Source: Saccharothrix espanaensis DSM 44229
GTDB taxonomy: Bacteria > Actinomycetota > Actinomycetes > Mycobacteriales > Pseudonocardiaceae
Assembly: GCF_000328705.1 (NCBI RefSeq)
Contig: NC_019673.1
Location: 3,844,001 to 3,908,000, forward strand
Reading direction: 5' to 3'
DNA: 64,000 nucleotides
Positions 35,015 through 43,395 of this stretch are shown here, one piece after another. Under the pieces are notes generated by a model. That model saw only the letters and a list, made by a program, of their open reading frames with translations. It was not told the origin of the DNA and did no database searches. A program made the position numbers and the translations under genes. Numbering within the stretch: the first letter of the stretch is position 1; every line of letters begins with the position of its first letter.

Positions 35015-36415
35015 TCAGGAGTACAGGACGCCCAGGAACTCCACCAGGATCCGTTCGCGCAACGCCGGCGGCGCGGCGGCCAGCAGCGCGTTGACCGTCG
35101 CCATCCGCTCGGGCAGCACGCCCCCGCCGCCCAGCCCGGCCGCCGCGAGCAGCCCGGCGAACTCCTGCGGCGTCAACGAGTCCGGGTCCAGCGCGCCGAT
35201 CGCGGCGACCACCTCGGGCGCGACCGCGACCGGCCCGGCGGCGACCGCCGCCGCCACCGAGTCGCGCAGGTCGGCCAGCAGTTCGTCCTCGTTGCCGGCG
35301 TTCGCGGCGGTCACCGTCAGGTGCAGGTTCGCCGGTGACGAGCGGTGGGCGAACTGGGGCTGGACGTACCAGTTCCGGGCGCGCATCTCGTCGGCGACGG
35401 TGAACACGTCGAAGTCCTCGCCGGTCGCGGTCACCGCGATCAGGGTCGACTCGGGCGCGCCGAGCACCCGCAGGCCGGCGATCCCGTCGACGCCGTCGCG
35501 GATCAGCCGGGCACTGGCCAGCGCCCGCCGCGCGAGGTCGCGGTAACCGTCGTCCCCGATGTGCCGCAGGACCGCCCACGCGGCGGCGAGCGGGCCGCCG
35601 GACCGGGTGGACTGGGTGGTGGAGTTGAGCATCGTGTAGCCGGGCCAGTCGGCACTGGCGAAGTACTGCGCGCGCCTCAGCGCGGCGTCCGCGTGCAGCA
35701 GGACCGATGTGCCCTTGGGGCAGTAGGCGTACTTGTGCAGGTCTACCGAGATGCTCGTGACGCCCGGCACGGAGAAGTCGAACGGCTCGACGTCGGCGTG
35801 CGGCAGGATCCAGCCGCCGATGCACGCGTCGACGTGGCACCGGGCGCCGCGCTCCCGTGCGGCGGCGGCGATCGGCTCGACCGGGTCGACCACGCCGTGC
35901 GCGTACGACGGCGCGCTGACCACGACCAGCACGGTGTCGTCGGTGATCGCGGCGGCCATCGCGTCGGGGTCGGCGCGGAAGGTCTTCGGGTCCACCGGTA
36001 CCGCGACCACCCGCACGCCGAAGTAGTGCGCGGCCTTGTGGAACGCGGCGTGCGCCGTCTCGGGCAGCACCATCGACGGGGCCGCGACCCCCGGCCGGGA
36101 CTCGCGCGCGGCCAGCACCGCGAGCAGGCACGACTCGGTGCCGCCGGAGGTGACGGTGCCGACCGTCGCGGCCGTTCCGCCGAGCAGCCGGGCGGCGGTG
36201 GCCACCACGTCGTTCTCCAGCCGCAGCAGGCTCGGGAACGCGGTCGGGTCGAGGCCGTTGACCGAGGACGCGAGGGCGTGCGCTCGGGCGGCCAGGTCGT
36301 CCAGACCGGGCACCGCGCTGTCGTAGACGTAGGCCAGGGTGCGTCCGCCGTGCGTCGGCAGGTCGCCGGCGCGCAGCGCGCGCAGTTCGGCCAGCACGTC
36401 GTCGGGCGCGGTCAT
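35015..36415 (-). CDS. PLP-dependent decarboxylase/lyase, sphingosine-1-phosphate-lyase-like
   Basis: This 466-residue fold-type I PLP enzyme has the phosphate-binding TVTSGGTESCLLAVLAAR, the ring-stacking His region MVLPETAHAAFHKAAHYFG, the aspartate block CHVDACIGGW and the Schiff-base lysine in SISVDLHKYAYCPKGTSVLL. The order and spacing match sphingosine-1-phosphate lyase and related group II decarboxylases. It would cleave a phosphorylated amino alcohol or decarboxylate an amino acid. ATG 36415 overlaps the stop of the upstream transporter gene (ATGA), so substrate uptake and breakdown look coupled. The C-terminal 80 residues are Ala/Pro-rich and less typical. Confidence 0.85.
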   Translation of the reverse strand: MTAPDDVLAELRALRAGDLPTHGGRTLAYVYDSAVPGLDDLAARAHALASSVNGLDPTAFPSLLRLENDVVATAARLLGGTAATVGTVTSGGTESCLLAVLAARESRPGVAAPSMVLPETAHAAFHKAAHYFGVRVVAVPVDPKTFRADPDAMAAAITDDTVLVVVSAPSYAHGVVDPVEPIAAAARERGARCHVDACIGGWILPHADVEPFDFSVPGVTSISVDLHKYAYCPKGTSVLLHADAALRRAQYFASADWPGYTMLNSTTQSTRSGGPLAAAWAVLRHIGDDGYRDLARRALASARLIRDGVDGIAGLRVLGAPESTLIAVTATGEDFDVFTVADEMRARNWYVQPQFAHRSSPANLHLTVTAANAGNEDELLADLRDSVAAAVAAGPVAVAPEVVAAIGALDPDSLTPQEFAGLLAAAGLGGGGVLPERMATVNALLAAAPPALRERILVEFLGVLYS

Positions 36416-37764
36416 GCGGTCTCCTCGTGGTCGGGTTCCGGTGGCGTTCCGGCAGGCGCTGACGTGGTGGCTGACGTGGTGGCTGACGTGGTGGCTGACG
36501 GGGTGGCTTCGGGGGGCAGCAGCGGCAGGGCGACCACCGCGAGCACGGCCGGTATGGCGGTGAACCCCAGCAGCGCGGCCAGCACCGCGCCGGACGACTG
36601 GGTGACCGCGCCGTCGGTGCTCGCCACGTAGCCGCCCAGCGCGAGCACCAGGCCGTACACGCCGGGGCCGAGGGCGAGGCCGAGCGTCTCGCCGGCGGTC
36701 CAGACACCGGCGAACAGGCCGGCGCGGGCGGTCCCGTCCCGGCGTTCCTGCGCGGTGATCACGTCCGGCAGCATGGCCAGCGGGAACACCTGCATCCCGG
36801 CGTACCCGACACCGACCACGGCCATCAGCGCGAGCACCGCGGCGACCGGCAGCGCCCGGGACAGCCCCAGCCCGGCCACCGCCGCCGCGAACAGCAGCGA
36901 CGCCGCGACCAGCCCCACCCGCTTGCCGTGCCGCCGGCCGACCCGCTGCCACAGCGGCATCACCACCAGCGCGGGGCCGACGAACCCGACGAACAGCAGG
37001 GTCTGCAGGCCCCCGTCGCCGAGCACGAGCCGGGCGAAGTAGTCCACGCCCGCCAACATCGTGCCCAGCCCGACGGCCTGCACCACGAACACGATCAGCA
37101 GCAGCCGGAACGGCCGCGACCCGCGCACCGCGGCCAGCAGTTCGCGGGGCGTGGCGGTCGAGGACACCCGCCGGGACACCGGCACGCCGCGCGTCCCGGC
37201 GACGGTCGCCAGCGTGCCCACCAGGATCAGCGCGCCGACGGCGACGCCCACCGCCCAGTAGCCGCCCGCGAGGTCCCGCACGGCGGGCGCGCCCGCGCCG
37301 CTGACCAGGATGGCCAACGCCAGGAACGCCATCCGCCACGCCATCAGCCGGGTGCGCTCGTCGTAGTCCTCGGTGATCTCGGCCGCCATCGCGACGTAAG
37401 GCACCTGGAAGAACGCGTAGGCCGTCGCGCACAGCAGGAACACCAGCGCGACGTACACGGCGGCGGCCGCGCCCGTGAACGGCCCGGCGAACAGCAGCGC
37501 GAACAGCACCGCCACCGCGATCCCGCCGCGCAGCAGGAACGGGCGGCGCACGCCCGCCCGGTCGCTGATCCGACCCGCGACCGGGTTGAACAGCACGTCC
37601 CACGCCTTGGGCGCGAGCACCAGCAGCCCGGCGACGGCGGCGGGCACGGCCAGGCTGTCGGTCAGGTAGGGCAGCAGGAGCAGTCCGGGCACGGTGCCGA
37701 ACGCCCCGGTGACGAAGGAGCCCGTCGCGTACCCGGCGCGGACCCCGGTGGTGAGCTGGGACAT
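36412..37764 (-). CDS. GPH-type MFS transporter
   Basis: This 450-residue, 12-helix membrane protein has features of the glycoside-pentoside-hexuronide:cation symporter group: AWDVLFNPVAGRISDRAG after helix 2, PYVAMAAEITEDYDERTRL in the central loop and AMLPDVITAQERRDGTARAG in the second half. ATG 37764 gives the expected N-terminus. The gene ends in a tandem-repeat-encoded SATT tail and overlaps the PLP enzyme start, implying import of that enzyme's substrate or export of its product. Confidence 0.85.
   Translation of the reverse strand: MSQLTTGVRAGYATGSFVTGAFGTVPGLLLLPYLTDSLAVPAAVAGLLVLAPKAWDVLFNPVAGRISDRAGVRRPFLLRGGIAVAVLFALLFAGPFTGAAAAVYVALVFLLCATAYAFFQVPYVAMAAEITEDYDERTRLMAWRMAFLALAILVSGAGAPAVRDLAGGYWAVGVAVGALILVGTLATVAGTRGVPVSRRVSSTATPRELLAAVRGSRPFRLLLIVFVVQAVGLGTMLAGVDYFARLVLGDGGLQTLLFVGFVGPALVVMPLWQRVGRRHGKRVGLVAASLLFAAAVAGLGLSRALPVAAVLALMAVVGVGYAGMQVFPLAMLPDVITAQERRDGTARAGLFAGVWTAGETLGLALGPGVYGLVLALGGYVASTDGAVTQSSGAVLAALLGFTAIPAVLAVVALPLLPPEATPSATTSATTSATTSAPAGTPPEPDHEETA
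36458..36505 (-). repeat. 12-bp tandem repeat at the 3' end of the transporter gene
   Basis: Four in-frame copies of GCTGACGTGGTG (plus strand; the last has one change), encoding a SATT repeat in the cytoplasmic tail. Such tracts are prone to copy-number change without loss of frame. Confidence 0.85.
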
Positions 37765-37877
37765 GGGAAAAGAATCTTCGCATTTCTCGGCGGCGATGGC
37801 CGGCACCGATTCCACGGCAGGTGTGAACCGCCCGCGCGGTGGGTACCAGATGCGCGGACTTCGAGGGGAGCACCCGG

Positions 37878-38018
37878 ATGGGCAAGCACAGCATGGGCTC
37901 GGCGGACCGCCAGTGGGGCGGTCCGGAACTGGTGGAGGACGCGCAAGCGGCGGCCGAGGCGGCCACCGCCCCGCTGCCCGTCCTGGAGGACCCCGAAGCC
38001 CGGTCCGAGGCCGACTGA
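37878..38018 (+). CDS. 46-residue hypothetical protein
   Basis: ATG 37878 follows GAGGGGAGCACCCGG and opens a 47-codon frame to TGA 38016-38018 with strong G/C third-position bias. The product starts MGKHSMGSADRQWGGPELVE and continues as an acidic, Ala/Pro/Glu-rich tail with no Cys, signal peptide or membrane segment. It is divergent from the GPH transporter gene and precedes the Hsp20-like gene by about 100 bp. I do not recognise the family. Confidence 0.55.
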   Translation: MGKHSMGSADRQWGGPELVEDAQAAAEAATAPLPVLEDPEARSEAD

Positions 38019-38116
38019 GCGGTCTCGCGGATTTCACCCGTTCGGCCGGGCGTGGGCCGGCCGCCGGGCGGGTACCCGTGCCTGGACGTGCCCCGCACCG
38101 GCCGGGAGGTGGCGTC

Positions 38117-38533
38117 GTGGAGCGGCTGACCGTCCGTCGGGGCGTACCGGCCCAGGCGGGCCCGCTGCGCGACATGGACCTGTGGTGGGAACGCGTCGGC
38201 CGCACGCTCGGCCGTCCCTGGGACGTGTCCACCGACGACACCTGCCCGTCGTCGGTGGACGTCGTCGTCACCGCGCACGCCTACCTGCTCACCACCGTCA
38301 TCCCCGGCGCGTGCCCGCACGACGTGGCCGTGGAGGTGCACGACCACGACCTGCCGGCGGACGGCGTGCCGGTGCCCAGGTCCCGGGTCGGCATCACCGT
38401 CCGCAGCGGTCGCGGGTACCTCTACTGCGCCACCCTGCCCCCGGTCGACGTGGACCGCGTCGAGGCGTGGCTGCTGGACGGGGTGCTGGTGGTCCGAGCC
38501 CCGGCCGGCGAGGTCGCCGTCCCCGGTGCGTGA
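38117..38533 (+). CDS. Hsp20/alpha-crystallin-like small protein
   Basis: This 138-residue protein has a core with an alpha-crystallin-like strand pattern: DVVVTAHAYLLTTVIPGACPHDVAVEV, then ITVRSGRGYLYCATLPPVDVDRVEAWLLDGVLVV. The last part matches the GxLxV-type C-terminal strand, and the N-terminal LWWERVGRTLGRPW resembles the amphipathic N-terminus of small heat-shock proteins. GTG 38117 follows GGGAGGTGGC. Two Cys in the core are unusual. It is likely a holdase chaperone, though divergent enough that function is inferred from fold pattern alone. Confidence 0.65.
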   Translation: MERLTVRRGVPAQAGPLRDMDLWWERVGRTLGRPWDVSTDDTCPSSVDVVVTAHAYLLTTVIPGACPHDVAVEVHDHDLPADGVPVPRSRVGITVRSGRGYLYCATLPPVDVDRVEAWLLDGVLVVRAPAGEVAVPGA

Positions 38534-38586
38534 CCCCCGGTGATCCGCTCGCGGAAGCACCTCCGCCGGCTCCTCCCGGGGACGGG

Positions 38587-39006
38587 TCAGAGCAGGTCGC
38601 GCAGCAGGTCCGCGAGCCCGTCGACGGCGTCCGGGCCGAGCCGGTCGGCCAGCGCCCGCTCGTGCGCGACGGCCAGCGCCTCCAACCGGTCCAGCTTGGC
38701 CAGCCCCAGCTCCGAGACGTGCACCGAGACCTTGCGGCGATCCTCGCCGGACTGCGAGCGGTACAGGAACGCCGAGTCGACCAGGCCGTCCACGATCCGG
38801 GTCAGCGTGGGGTGCGGGATCTCCAGCGCCGCGGCCAGTTCGCCCATCGACCGCTCCTCGGCGGCCAGCGCGCGCAGCACCCGCCACTGGTCGACGGTCG
38901 TGCCTTCCTCCTCCAGCACCGCGCCGAGGTCGCGGACGAACGCGCGCTGCGTGCGGGTGAGCAGGTCGACCAGGTCCGCGCGGCGGGTGTGCTGCTGATC
39001 AGGCAT
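38587..39006 (-). CDS. MarR-family transcriptional regulator
   Basis: This 139-residue winged-helix regulator has VDQWRVLRALAAEERSMGELAAALEIPHPTLTRIVDGLV as helix-turn-helix and SGEDRRKVSVHVSELG as the wing, flanked by dimerisation helices. It is divergent from the amide-sensor-like gene with a 46-bp shared start region and is the nearest regulator to the permease/amidase genes. It probably represses that locus and itself; the tandem TTCC-N4-GGAA element before the permease gene is a candidate target. Confidence 0.88.
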   Translation of the reverse strand: MPDQQHTRRADLVDLLTRTQRAFVRDLGAVLEEEGTTVDQWRVLRALAAEERSMGELAAALEIPHPTLTRIVDGLVDSAFLYRSQSGEDRRKVSVHVSELGLAKLDRLEALAVAHERALADRLGPDAVDGLADLLRDLL

Positions 39007-39052
39007 GACGAGCCTTTCGCCGGGGGCCTCGTCGGCGAGCATACTGACTGCC

Positions 39053-40183
39053 GTGGAGTCCTCGGCGGTCGTGCGCGCGGTGCTGCGCGACCGGCTGGAG
39101 GTGGTGGTGGCCGGTCCGGACGCCGGCGCGCTGCGGATCGGGCTGCTGCTGCCGCTGTCCGGCGCGCTCGGGCTGACCGGGCCGTCCGGGCTGCTCGCCG
39201 CGTCGCTGGCGGCGACCGAGCTGAACGCGGCCGGCGGCGTCGCGGGCCGGCAGGTGCAGTTGGTGCTGGTCGACGCGGGCCGGCTGCCGGGCGAGGTGGC
39301 GCGCGAGGCGTCCGGGCTGGTCGGGGTGGTGGACGCGTTCGTCGGGTTCCACACCAGCGACGTGCACCGCGCCTTGGAGGACGCGCTGGGCGGGCGCGTG
39401 CCGTACGTCTTCACCCCGCCGCACGAGGGCGGCGCGCGGCGACCCGGCGTGGTGCTGCTCGGCGATTCGCCGAGCCGCCAACTCGCGCCTGCGGTGCGGT
39501 GGCTGGTGGCCCGCCACCGGCTGCGCCGCTGGGCGCTGGTGGGCAGCGACTACATCTGGCCGCGCGCGGTGCACCGGGCGGCGGCGGGGATCGTGCGCGG
39601 GCTGGGCGCGCAGGTGGTGGCGACCCGGCTGACCCCGTTCCCCGGTCCGGGGATCGACGCGGAGGAGATCGTCGCCGCGCTGGCCCGGGTGCGCGCGGAC
39701 GCGGTGCTGCTCAGCCTGGTGGGACGGGACCTGGCGCTGTTCAACCGGGTGTTCACCGCCTCGCCGCTGGCCGGGCGGGTGGTCCGGCTGTCCGGTTCGC
39801 TGGAGGAGAACGGCCTGCTCGCGGCCGGTGGCGACGACACGGGCGAGCTGTACGCGGCGATGCGGTCGTTCGCCGGGCAGGGCGACGAGCGCCGCGTGGC
39901 GCTGGCCGAACGGCACCGCGCGCTGTTCGGCGGCCGTGCCCCGGTGCTCGACGCGTACGCCGAAGGGTGTTACGACGGCGTGCACCTGGCCGCCGCGCTG
40001 GCCCGCGCCGACGTGCTGACCGCGCGTGACGCGCAGGCGGGCACGGCCGCGCTGCTGGCGTCGGCGGACCGGGGCGCGTGGGCGGGCGCGCCGTCCGGGC
40101 CACCCCGCCTGGGCGGTTTCCTGGCCCGCGCGGACGGCCTGGACCTGACCGTGATCGCCCCGCTGCGCCCGACCGGCCCGTGA
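39053..40183 (+). CDS. Cytosolic AmiC-like ligand-binding protein
   Basis: This 376-residue periplasmic-binding-protein-type-1 fold protein reads IGLLLPLSGALGLTGPSG and AATELNAAGGVAGRQVQLVL, as in branched-chain amino acid or urea/amide receptors, with later segments WALVGSDYIWPRAVHRAA and YAEGCYDGVHLAAAL. GTG 39053 leaves only a short charged N-terminus with no signal peptide or lipobox, so it should stay in the cytoplasm, like the AmiC amide sensor of the Pseudomonas ami operon. The adjacent MarR, permease and acetamidase/formamidase genes fit amide sensing. Confidence 0.75.
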   Translation: MESSAVVRAVLRDRLEVVVAGPDAGALRIGLLLPLSGALGLTGPSGLLAASLAATELNAAGGVAGRQVQLVLVDAGRLPGEVAREASGLVGVVDAFVGFHTSDVHRALEDALGGRVPYVFTPPHEGGARRPGVVLLGDSPSRQLAPAVRWLVARHRLRRWALVGSDYIWPRAVHRAAAGIVRGLGAQVVATRLTPFPGPGIDAEEIVAALARVRADAVLLSLVGRDLALFNRVFTASPLAGRVVRLSGSLEENGLLAAGGDDTGELYAAMRSFAGQGDERRVALAERHRALFGGRAPVLDAYAEGCYDGVHLAAALARADVLTARDAQAGTAALLASADRGAWAGAPSGPPRLGGFLARADGLDLTVIAPLRPTGP

Positions 40184-40254
40184 CCCGGCCCGCCCGCTAC
40201 CGGCCCGCCCGTGACCCGGCCCGGCGGCCGGCGGCGCACCGCTAGCCTGCCGGG

Positions 40255-40728
40255 ATGGGGCGTGACGATCGACTGGTGGGCCGTGAGTACCGGCTGGTGC
40301 GGCCGGAGAAGGCCGGCGGCCGGTCCATGTACCTGATCGGCGTGGTGCTGGCGGCGTCGGCACCGGTCGTCATCAAGATGGCGCTGGACGAGGACCCGCC
40401 ACTGTCGTGGTGGCTGTACGCCCTGGTCTTCGGTGGGATGACCTTCCTGGGCGTCGCCGGGGTGGGGCTGGTGTTCGCCACCGCCCGGACCGCGCGCCTG
40501 GTGTCGAGGTTGACCAGTACCGGTCGCCCGGCCGTCGCGCGGGTGGTCGAGGCCGGTCCGCACGACGACGGGGAGCAGGAGATCACCAAAGCGGTCCTGT
40601 CGGTCGCCGTTCCCGGTGGGCACGCGTTCGAGGTGACCCTGCACAGCCACGACCCCAGGTACCGGGCCGGCGCGGAGATCCCGGTCCTGATCGACACCAC
40701 CCTCCGGGTGTACCTGATCGTGGACTGA
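40255..40728 (+). CDS. Two-helix membrane protein, function unknown
   Basis: This 157-residue protein has two predicted transmembrane helices (YLIGVVLAASAPVVIKMAL and a stretch through FGGMTFLGVAGVGLVFA) and a soluble beta-rich C-terminal half (PAVARVVEAGPHDD, EIPVLIDTTLRVYLIVD), an arrangement like DUF3592-type proteins. It sits between the sensor and permease genes on the same strand. No catalytic motif is seen. Confidence 0.6.
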   Translation: MGRDDRLVGREYRLVRPEKAGGRSMYLIGVVLAASAPVVIKMALDEDPPLSWWLYALVFGGMTFLGVAGVGLVFATARTARLVSRLTSTGRPAVARVVEAGPHDDGEQEITKAVLSVAVPGGHAFEVTLHSHDPRYRAGAEIPVLIDTTLRVYLIVD

Positions 40729-40811
40729 GCCGGGCGACACCGGACCAGCCGACCGGACGTGACCGGCGGGCGACCGGATGTGGTCGGGTGGGCCACGACC
40801 GGGAAAACTCC

Positions 40812-40838
40812 TTCCAGACGGAATCTTTCCAAATGGAA
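40812..40838. promoter_or_regulatory. Tandem TTCC-N4-GGAA operator upstream of the permease gene
   Basis: Two inverted repeats in direct tandem: TTCC-AGAC-GGAA (40812-40823) and TTCC-AAAT-GGAA (40827-40838), 15 bp from start to start. The second ends 45 bases before the permease ATG. They stand out as AT-rich in this genome and are likely binding sites for the regulator of the permease/amidase operon. Confidence 0.6.
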
Positions 40839-40883
40839 GGAACGTGTCTAGGCTCGCCGGACCACCGCACGGCAGGAGGACGC

Positions 40884-42278
40884 ATGGCGCAGGATCAGGG
40901 CCTCGAACGGTACGGCTACACGCAGGAACTGCGGCGGTCCCTGGGGTTCAAGGACCTGTTGGTCTACGGGTTGATCTTCATGGTGCCGATCGCGCCGTTC
41001 GGCATCTTCGGCAGCGTGTTCCAGGGCTCCGGCGGCATGGTCGCGCTGGCCTACGCCATCGGCATGCTCGCCATGCTGTTCACCGCCGGCTCCTACGCCC
41101 AGATGTCCAAGGCGTTCCCGATCGCGGGCTCGGTCTACACCTACGCCGGGCGCGGCATCGGCGCCCCGGTCGGCTTCCTGGCCGGCTGGATGATCCTGCT
41201 CGACTACGTCCTGGTGCCCGGCCTGCTCTACCTGATCGCGGGCGTGGCGATGAACTCGCTGGTGCCCGCCGTCCCGGTGTGGCTGTGGCTGATCGCGTTC
41301 GTGTTGCTCAACACCGCGGTCAACTACCTCGGCATCGAGATGACCGCCAAGGTCAACCGGGTCATGCTGGTCGCCCAGCTGATCATCCTGGCGATCTTCC
41401 TGGTGGTCGGCGTCGTCGCGCTGACCCAGGGCAAGGGCCGCGGCTTCAGCTTCGACCCGCTGTTCAACAGCGCCACGTTCTCCTGGCCGCTGGTCTTCGG
41501 CGCGGTCTCCATCGCGGTGCTCAGCTTCCTGGGCTTCGACGGCATCTCCACCCTCGCCGAGGAGAACCGCGACTCGGCCCGCGCCATCGGCCGCTCCATG
41601 GTGGCCGCGCTGGTCGTCACCGGCCTGCTGTTCATCACCCAGACCTGGGTGGCCTCGCTGCTGGTCGAGGACCCGGACGGGCTGATCGCCAACGGCGACG
41701 CGGGCGGCACCGCGTTCTACGACGCGGCCCGCTCGGCGGGCGGCGGCTGGCTGGCCGTCCTGACCGCCGCGGCGACCGCCGTGTCCTGGGGCTTCGCCAA
41801 CTCGCTGGTCGCGCAGGCCGCCACGTCCCGGCTGCTGTTCGCGATGGCCCGCGACCGGCAGCTGCCGAAGTTCCTGGCCAAGATCCACCCCACCCGGCGC
41901 ATCCCGGTCAACGCCACGCTGCTGGTGGCCGGCGTGTCCCTGCTGCTGGGCCTGTACATGCAGTCCCGCGAGGACGGCATCACGCTGCTCAGCTCGCTGG
42001 TCAACTTCGGCGCGATGACCGCGTTCCTGGTGCTGCACGTGTCCGTGGTCGCGCACTACGTGATCCGGCGGCGCAGCCGGGACTGGTGGAAGCACCTGAT
42101 CGCACCCGTCATCGGGTTCGGCATCCTGGCCTACGTGGTGATCAACGCGAAGGTGGCCGCGCAGACCGTCGGGTTCGTCTGGCTCGGCATCGGCGCGGTG
42201 ATCCTGGTCGGCCTGCTGGCCGCGGGCCGCAAGCCGGAGCTGGCCGGCATCGCCGGCGACGAGGAGGAGGGCAAGTGA
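40884..42278 (+). CDS. APC-family amino acid/amide permease
   Basis: This 464-residue membrane protein has about 12 helices and the APC superfamily start (GFKDLLVYGLIFMVPIAPFG), the conserved GSVYTYAGRGIGAPVGF region and FLGFDGISTLAEENRD in the middle. ATG 40884 follows GGAGGAC. Its stop overlaps the GTG of the formamidase gene (GTGA), so the two are co-translated; it probably imports the amide, or an amine or amino acid, hydrolysed by its partner. Confidence 0.88.
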   Translation: MAQDQGLERYGYTQELRRSLGFKDLLVYGLIFMVPIAPFGIFGSVFQGSGGMVALAYAIGMLAMLFTAGSYAQMSKAFPIAGSVYTYAGRGIGAPVGFLAGWMILLDYVLVPGLLYLIAGVAMNSLVPAVPVWLWLIAFVLLNTAVNYLGIEMTAKVNRVMLVAQLIILAIFLVVGVVALTQGKGRGFSFDPLFNSATFSWPLVFGAVSIAVLSFLGFDGISTLAEENRDSARAIGRSMVAALVVTGLLFITQTWVASLLVEDPDGLIANGDAGGTAFYDAARSAGGGWLAVLTAAATAVSWGFANSLVAQAATSRLLFAMARDRQLPKFLAKIHPTRRIPVNATLLVAGVSLLLGLYMQSREDGITLLSSLVNFGAMTAFLVLHVSVVAHYVIRRRSRDWWKHLIAPVIGFGILAYVVINAKVAAQTVGFVWLGIGAVILVGLLAAGRKPELAGIAGDEEEGK

Positions 42279-43294
42279 GCATCGAGGTCGTCGGGCTGCA
42301 CCCGGAACGAACCGACCTGGGGTACGCGTTCGGCGGGCGCGCGCCGCTGCTGACCGTCAAGCCGGGCACCGTGGTGGAGCTGAGCACCGAGGACTGCTTC
42401 GGCGGCGCGGTGCGCGGGGTGGCCGACCTGCCCAGCCAGGTCTGCCGGTTCCCCTACCTCAACCCGGTGACCGGGCCGATCGCCGTCGAGGGCGCGGAGC
42501 CCGGCGACACGGTCGCGGTGCACTTCGTGGAGATCCGGCCCACCCGCGACTGGGCGGTGTCCACGACGTTCCCGCACTTCGGCGCGCTCACCGCGACGCA
42601 CACCACGGCCATGCTGCACGACGCCCTGCCCGAACGCGTCTGGCTGTACGACGTGGACGTCGAGCGCGGCGTGGTCCGGTTCAACGCGCGGTCGAGCGAC
42701 TTCCGGGTGGAACTGCCGCTGGACCCGATGCACGGCACGGTCGGCGTCGCGCCCGCCGCCGGCGAGGTGGTCATGAGCATCACGCCCGGCGCGCACGGCG
42801 GGAACATGGACACCCCGGAGATGCGCACCGGCACCACCGCCTACTTCGGCGTGAACGTGCCCGGCGCGCTGATCTCGATCGGCGACGGCCACTGCCGGCA
42901 GGGCGAGGGCGAGGTCTGCGGCACCGCCGTGGAGGCCGCCATGTCCACCGTCGTGGTGGTCGACCTGATCAAGGGCGCGAGCACGCCGTGGCCCCGGCTG
43001 GAGAGCGACACCCACCTGATGTCCACCGGCTCGGCCCGGCCGCTGGAGGACGCCTTCCGGATCAGCCAGCACGACCTCGTCGGGTGGACCGGCGAGCTGC
43101 TCGGCCTGGAATCGCTGGACGCGTACCAATTGGTCAGCCAGGCCGGGTTGGCACCCGCCGGCAACGTCGTGGACACGAACTACACGATGTTGGCGAAACT
43201 GCCCAAGGACATTCTTTCGGGTGCTGTGGTATTTGACGGGGTGCATTCCCGGTTGCGTGCCACAGCGGCTCGCTACTTGTCCGAACGGGGTTAG
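42275..43294 (+). CDS. Acetamidase/formamidase family amidohydrolase
   Basis: This 339-residue cytosolic protein of the FmdA/AmdA family has VTGPIAVEGAEPGDTVAVHF, the metal-site block HGGNMDTPEMRTGTTAYFGV and GALISIGDGHCRQGEGEVCG, near family-standard length. It hydrolyses small amides to ammonia and the acid. It is coupled to the APC permease by a GTGA overlap and lies downstream of an amide-sensor-like protein and MarR, so it is the catalytic end of a probable nitrogen-scavenging locus. Confidence 0.9.
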   Translation: MSIEVVGLHPERTDLGYAFGGRAPLLTVKPGTVVELSTEDCFGGAVRGVADLPSQVCRFPYLNPVTGPIAVEGAEPGDTVAVHFVEIRPTRDWAVSTTFPHFGALTATHTTAMLHDALPERVWLYDVDVERGVVRFNARSSDFRVELPLDPMHGTVGVAPAAGEVVMSITPGAHGGNMDTPEMRTGTTAYFGVNVPGALISIGDGHCRQGEGEVCGTAVEAAMSTVVVVDLIKGASTPWPRLESDTHLMSTGSARPLEDAFRISQHDLVGWTGELLGLESLDAYQLVSQAGLAPAGNVVDTNYTMLAKLPKDILSGAVVFDGVHSRLRATAARYLSERG

Positions 43295-43395
43295 CTCGTC
43301 TCGTTTCGCGAATTAGTTGGTTTGGCGCAAGAGAAAGCCACGGGCACCCGCTACCTTGGGTGCCAGGCCGCCCACCTAGAGGAGTGGACGGGCCT

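Noticed and set aside
36458-36505. 12-bp tandem repeat considered as a CRISPR-like array or iteron origin
   Set aside because: Units are contiguous without spacers, lie in frame inside a transporter gene and simply encode a SATT tail.
35015-37764. PLP enzyme and GPH transporter as part of the NRPS cluster
   Set aside because: They are separated from the operon by the metallophosphoesterase, TetR and P-loop genes and have no logical step in the peptide pathway.
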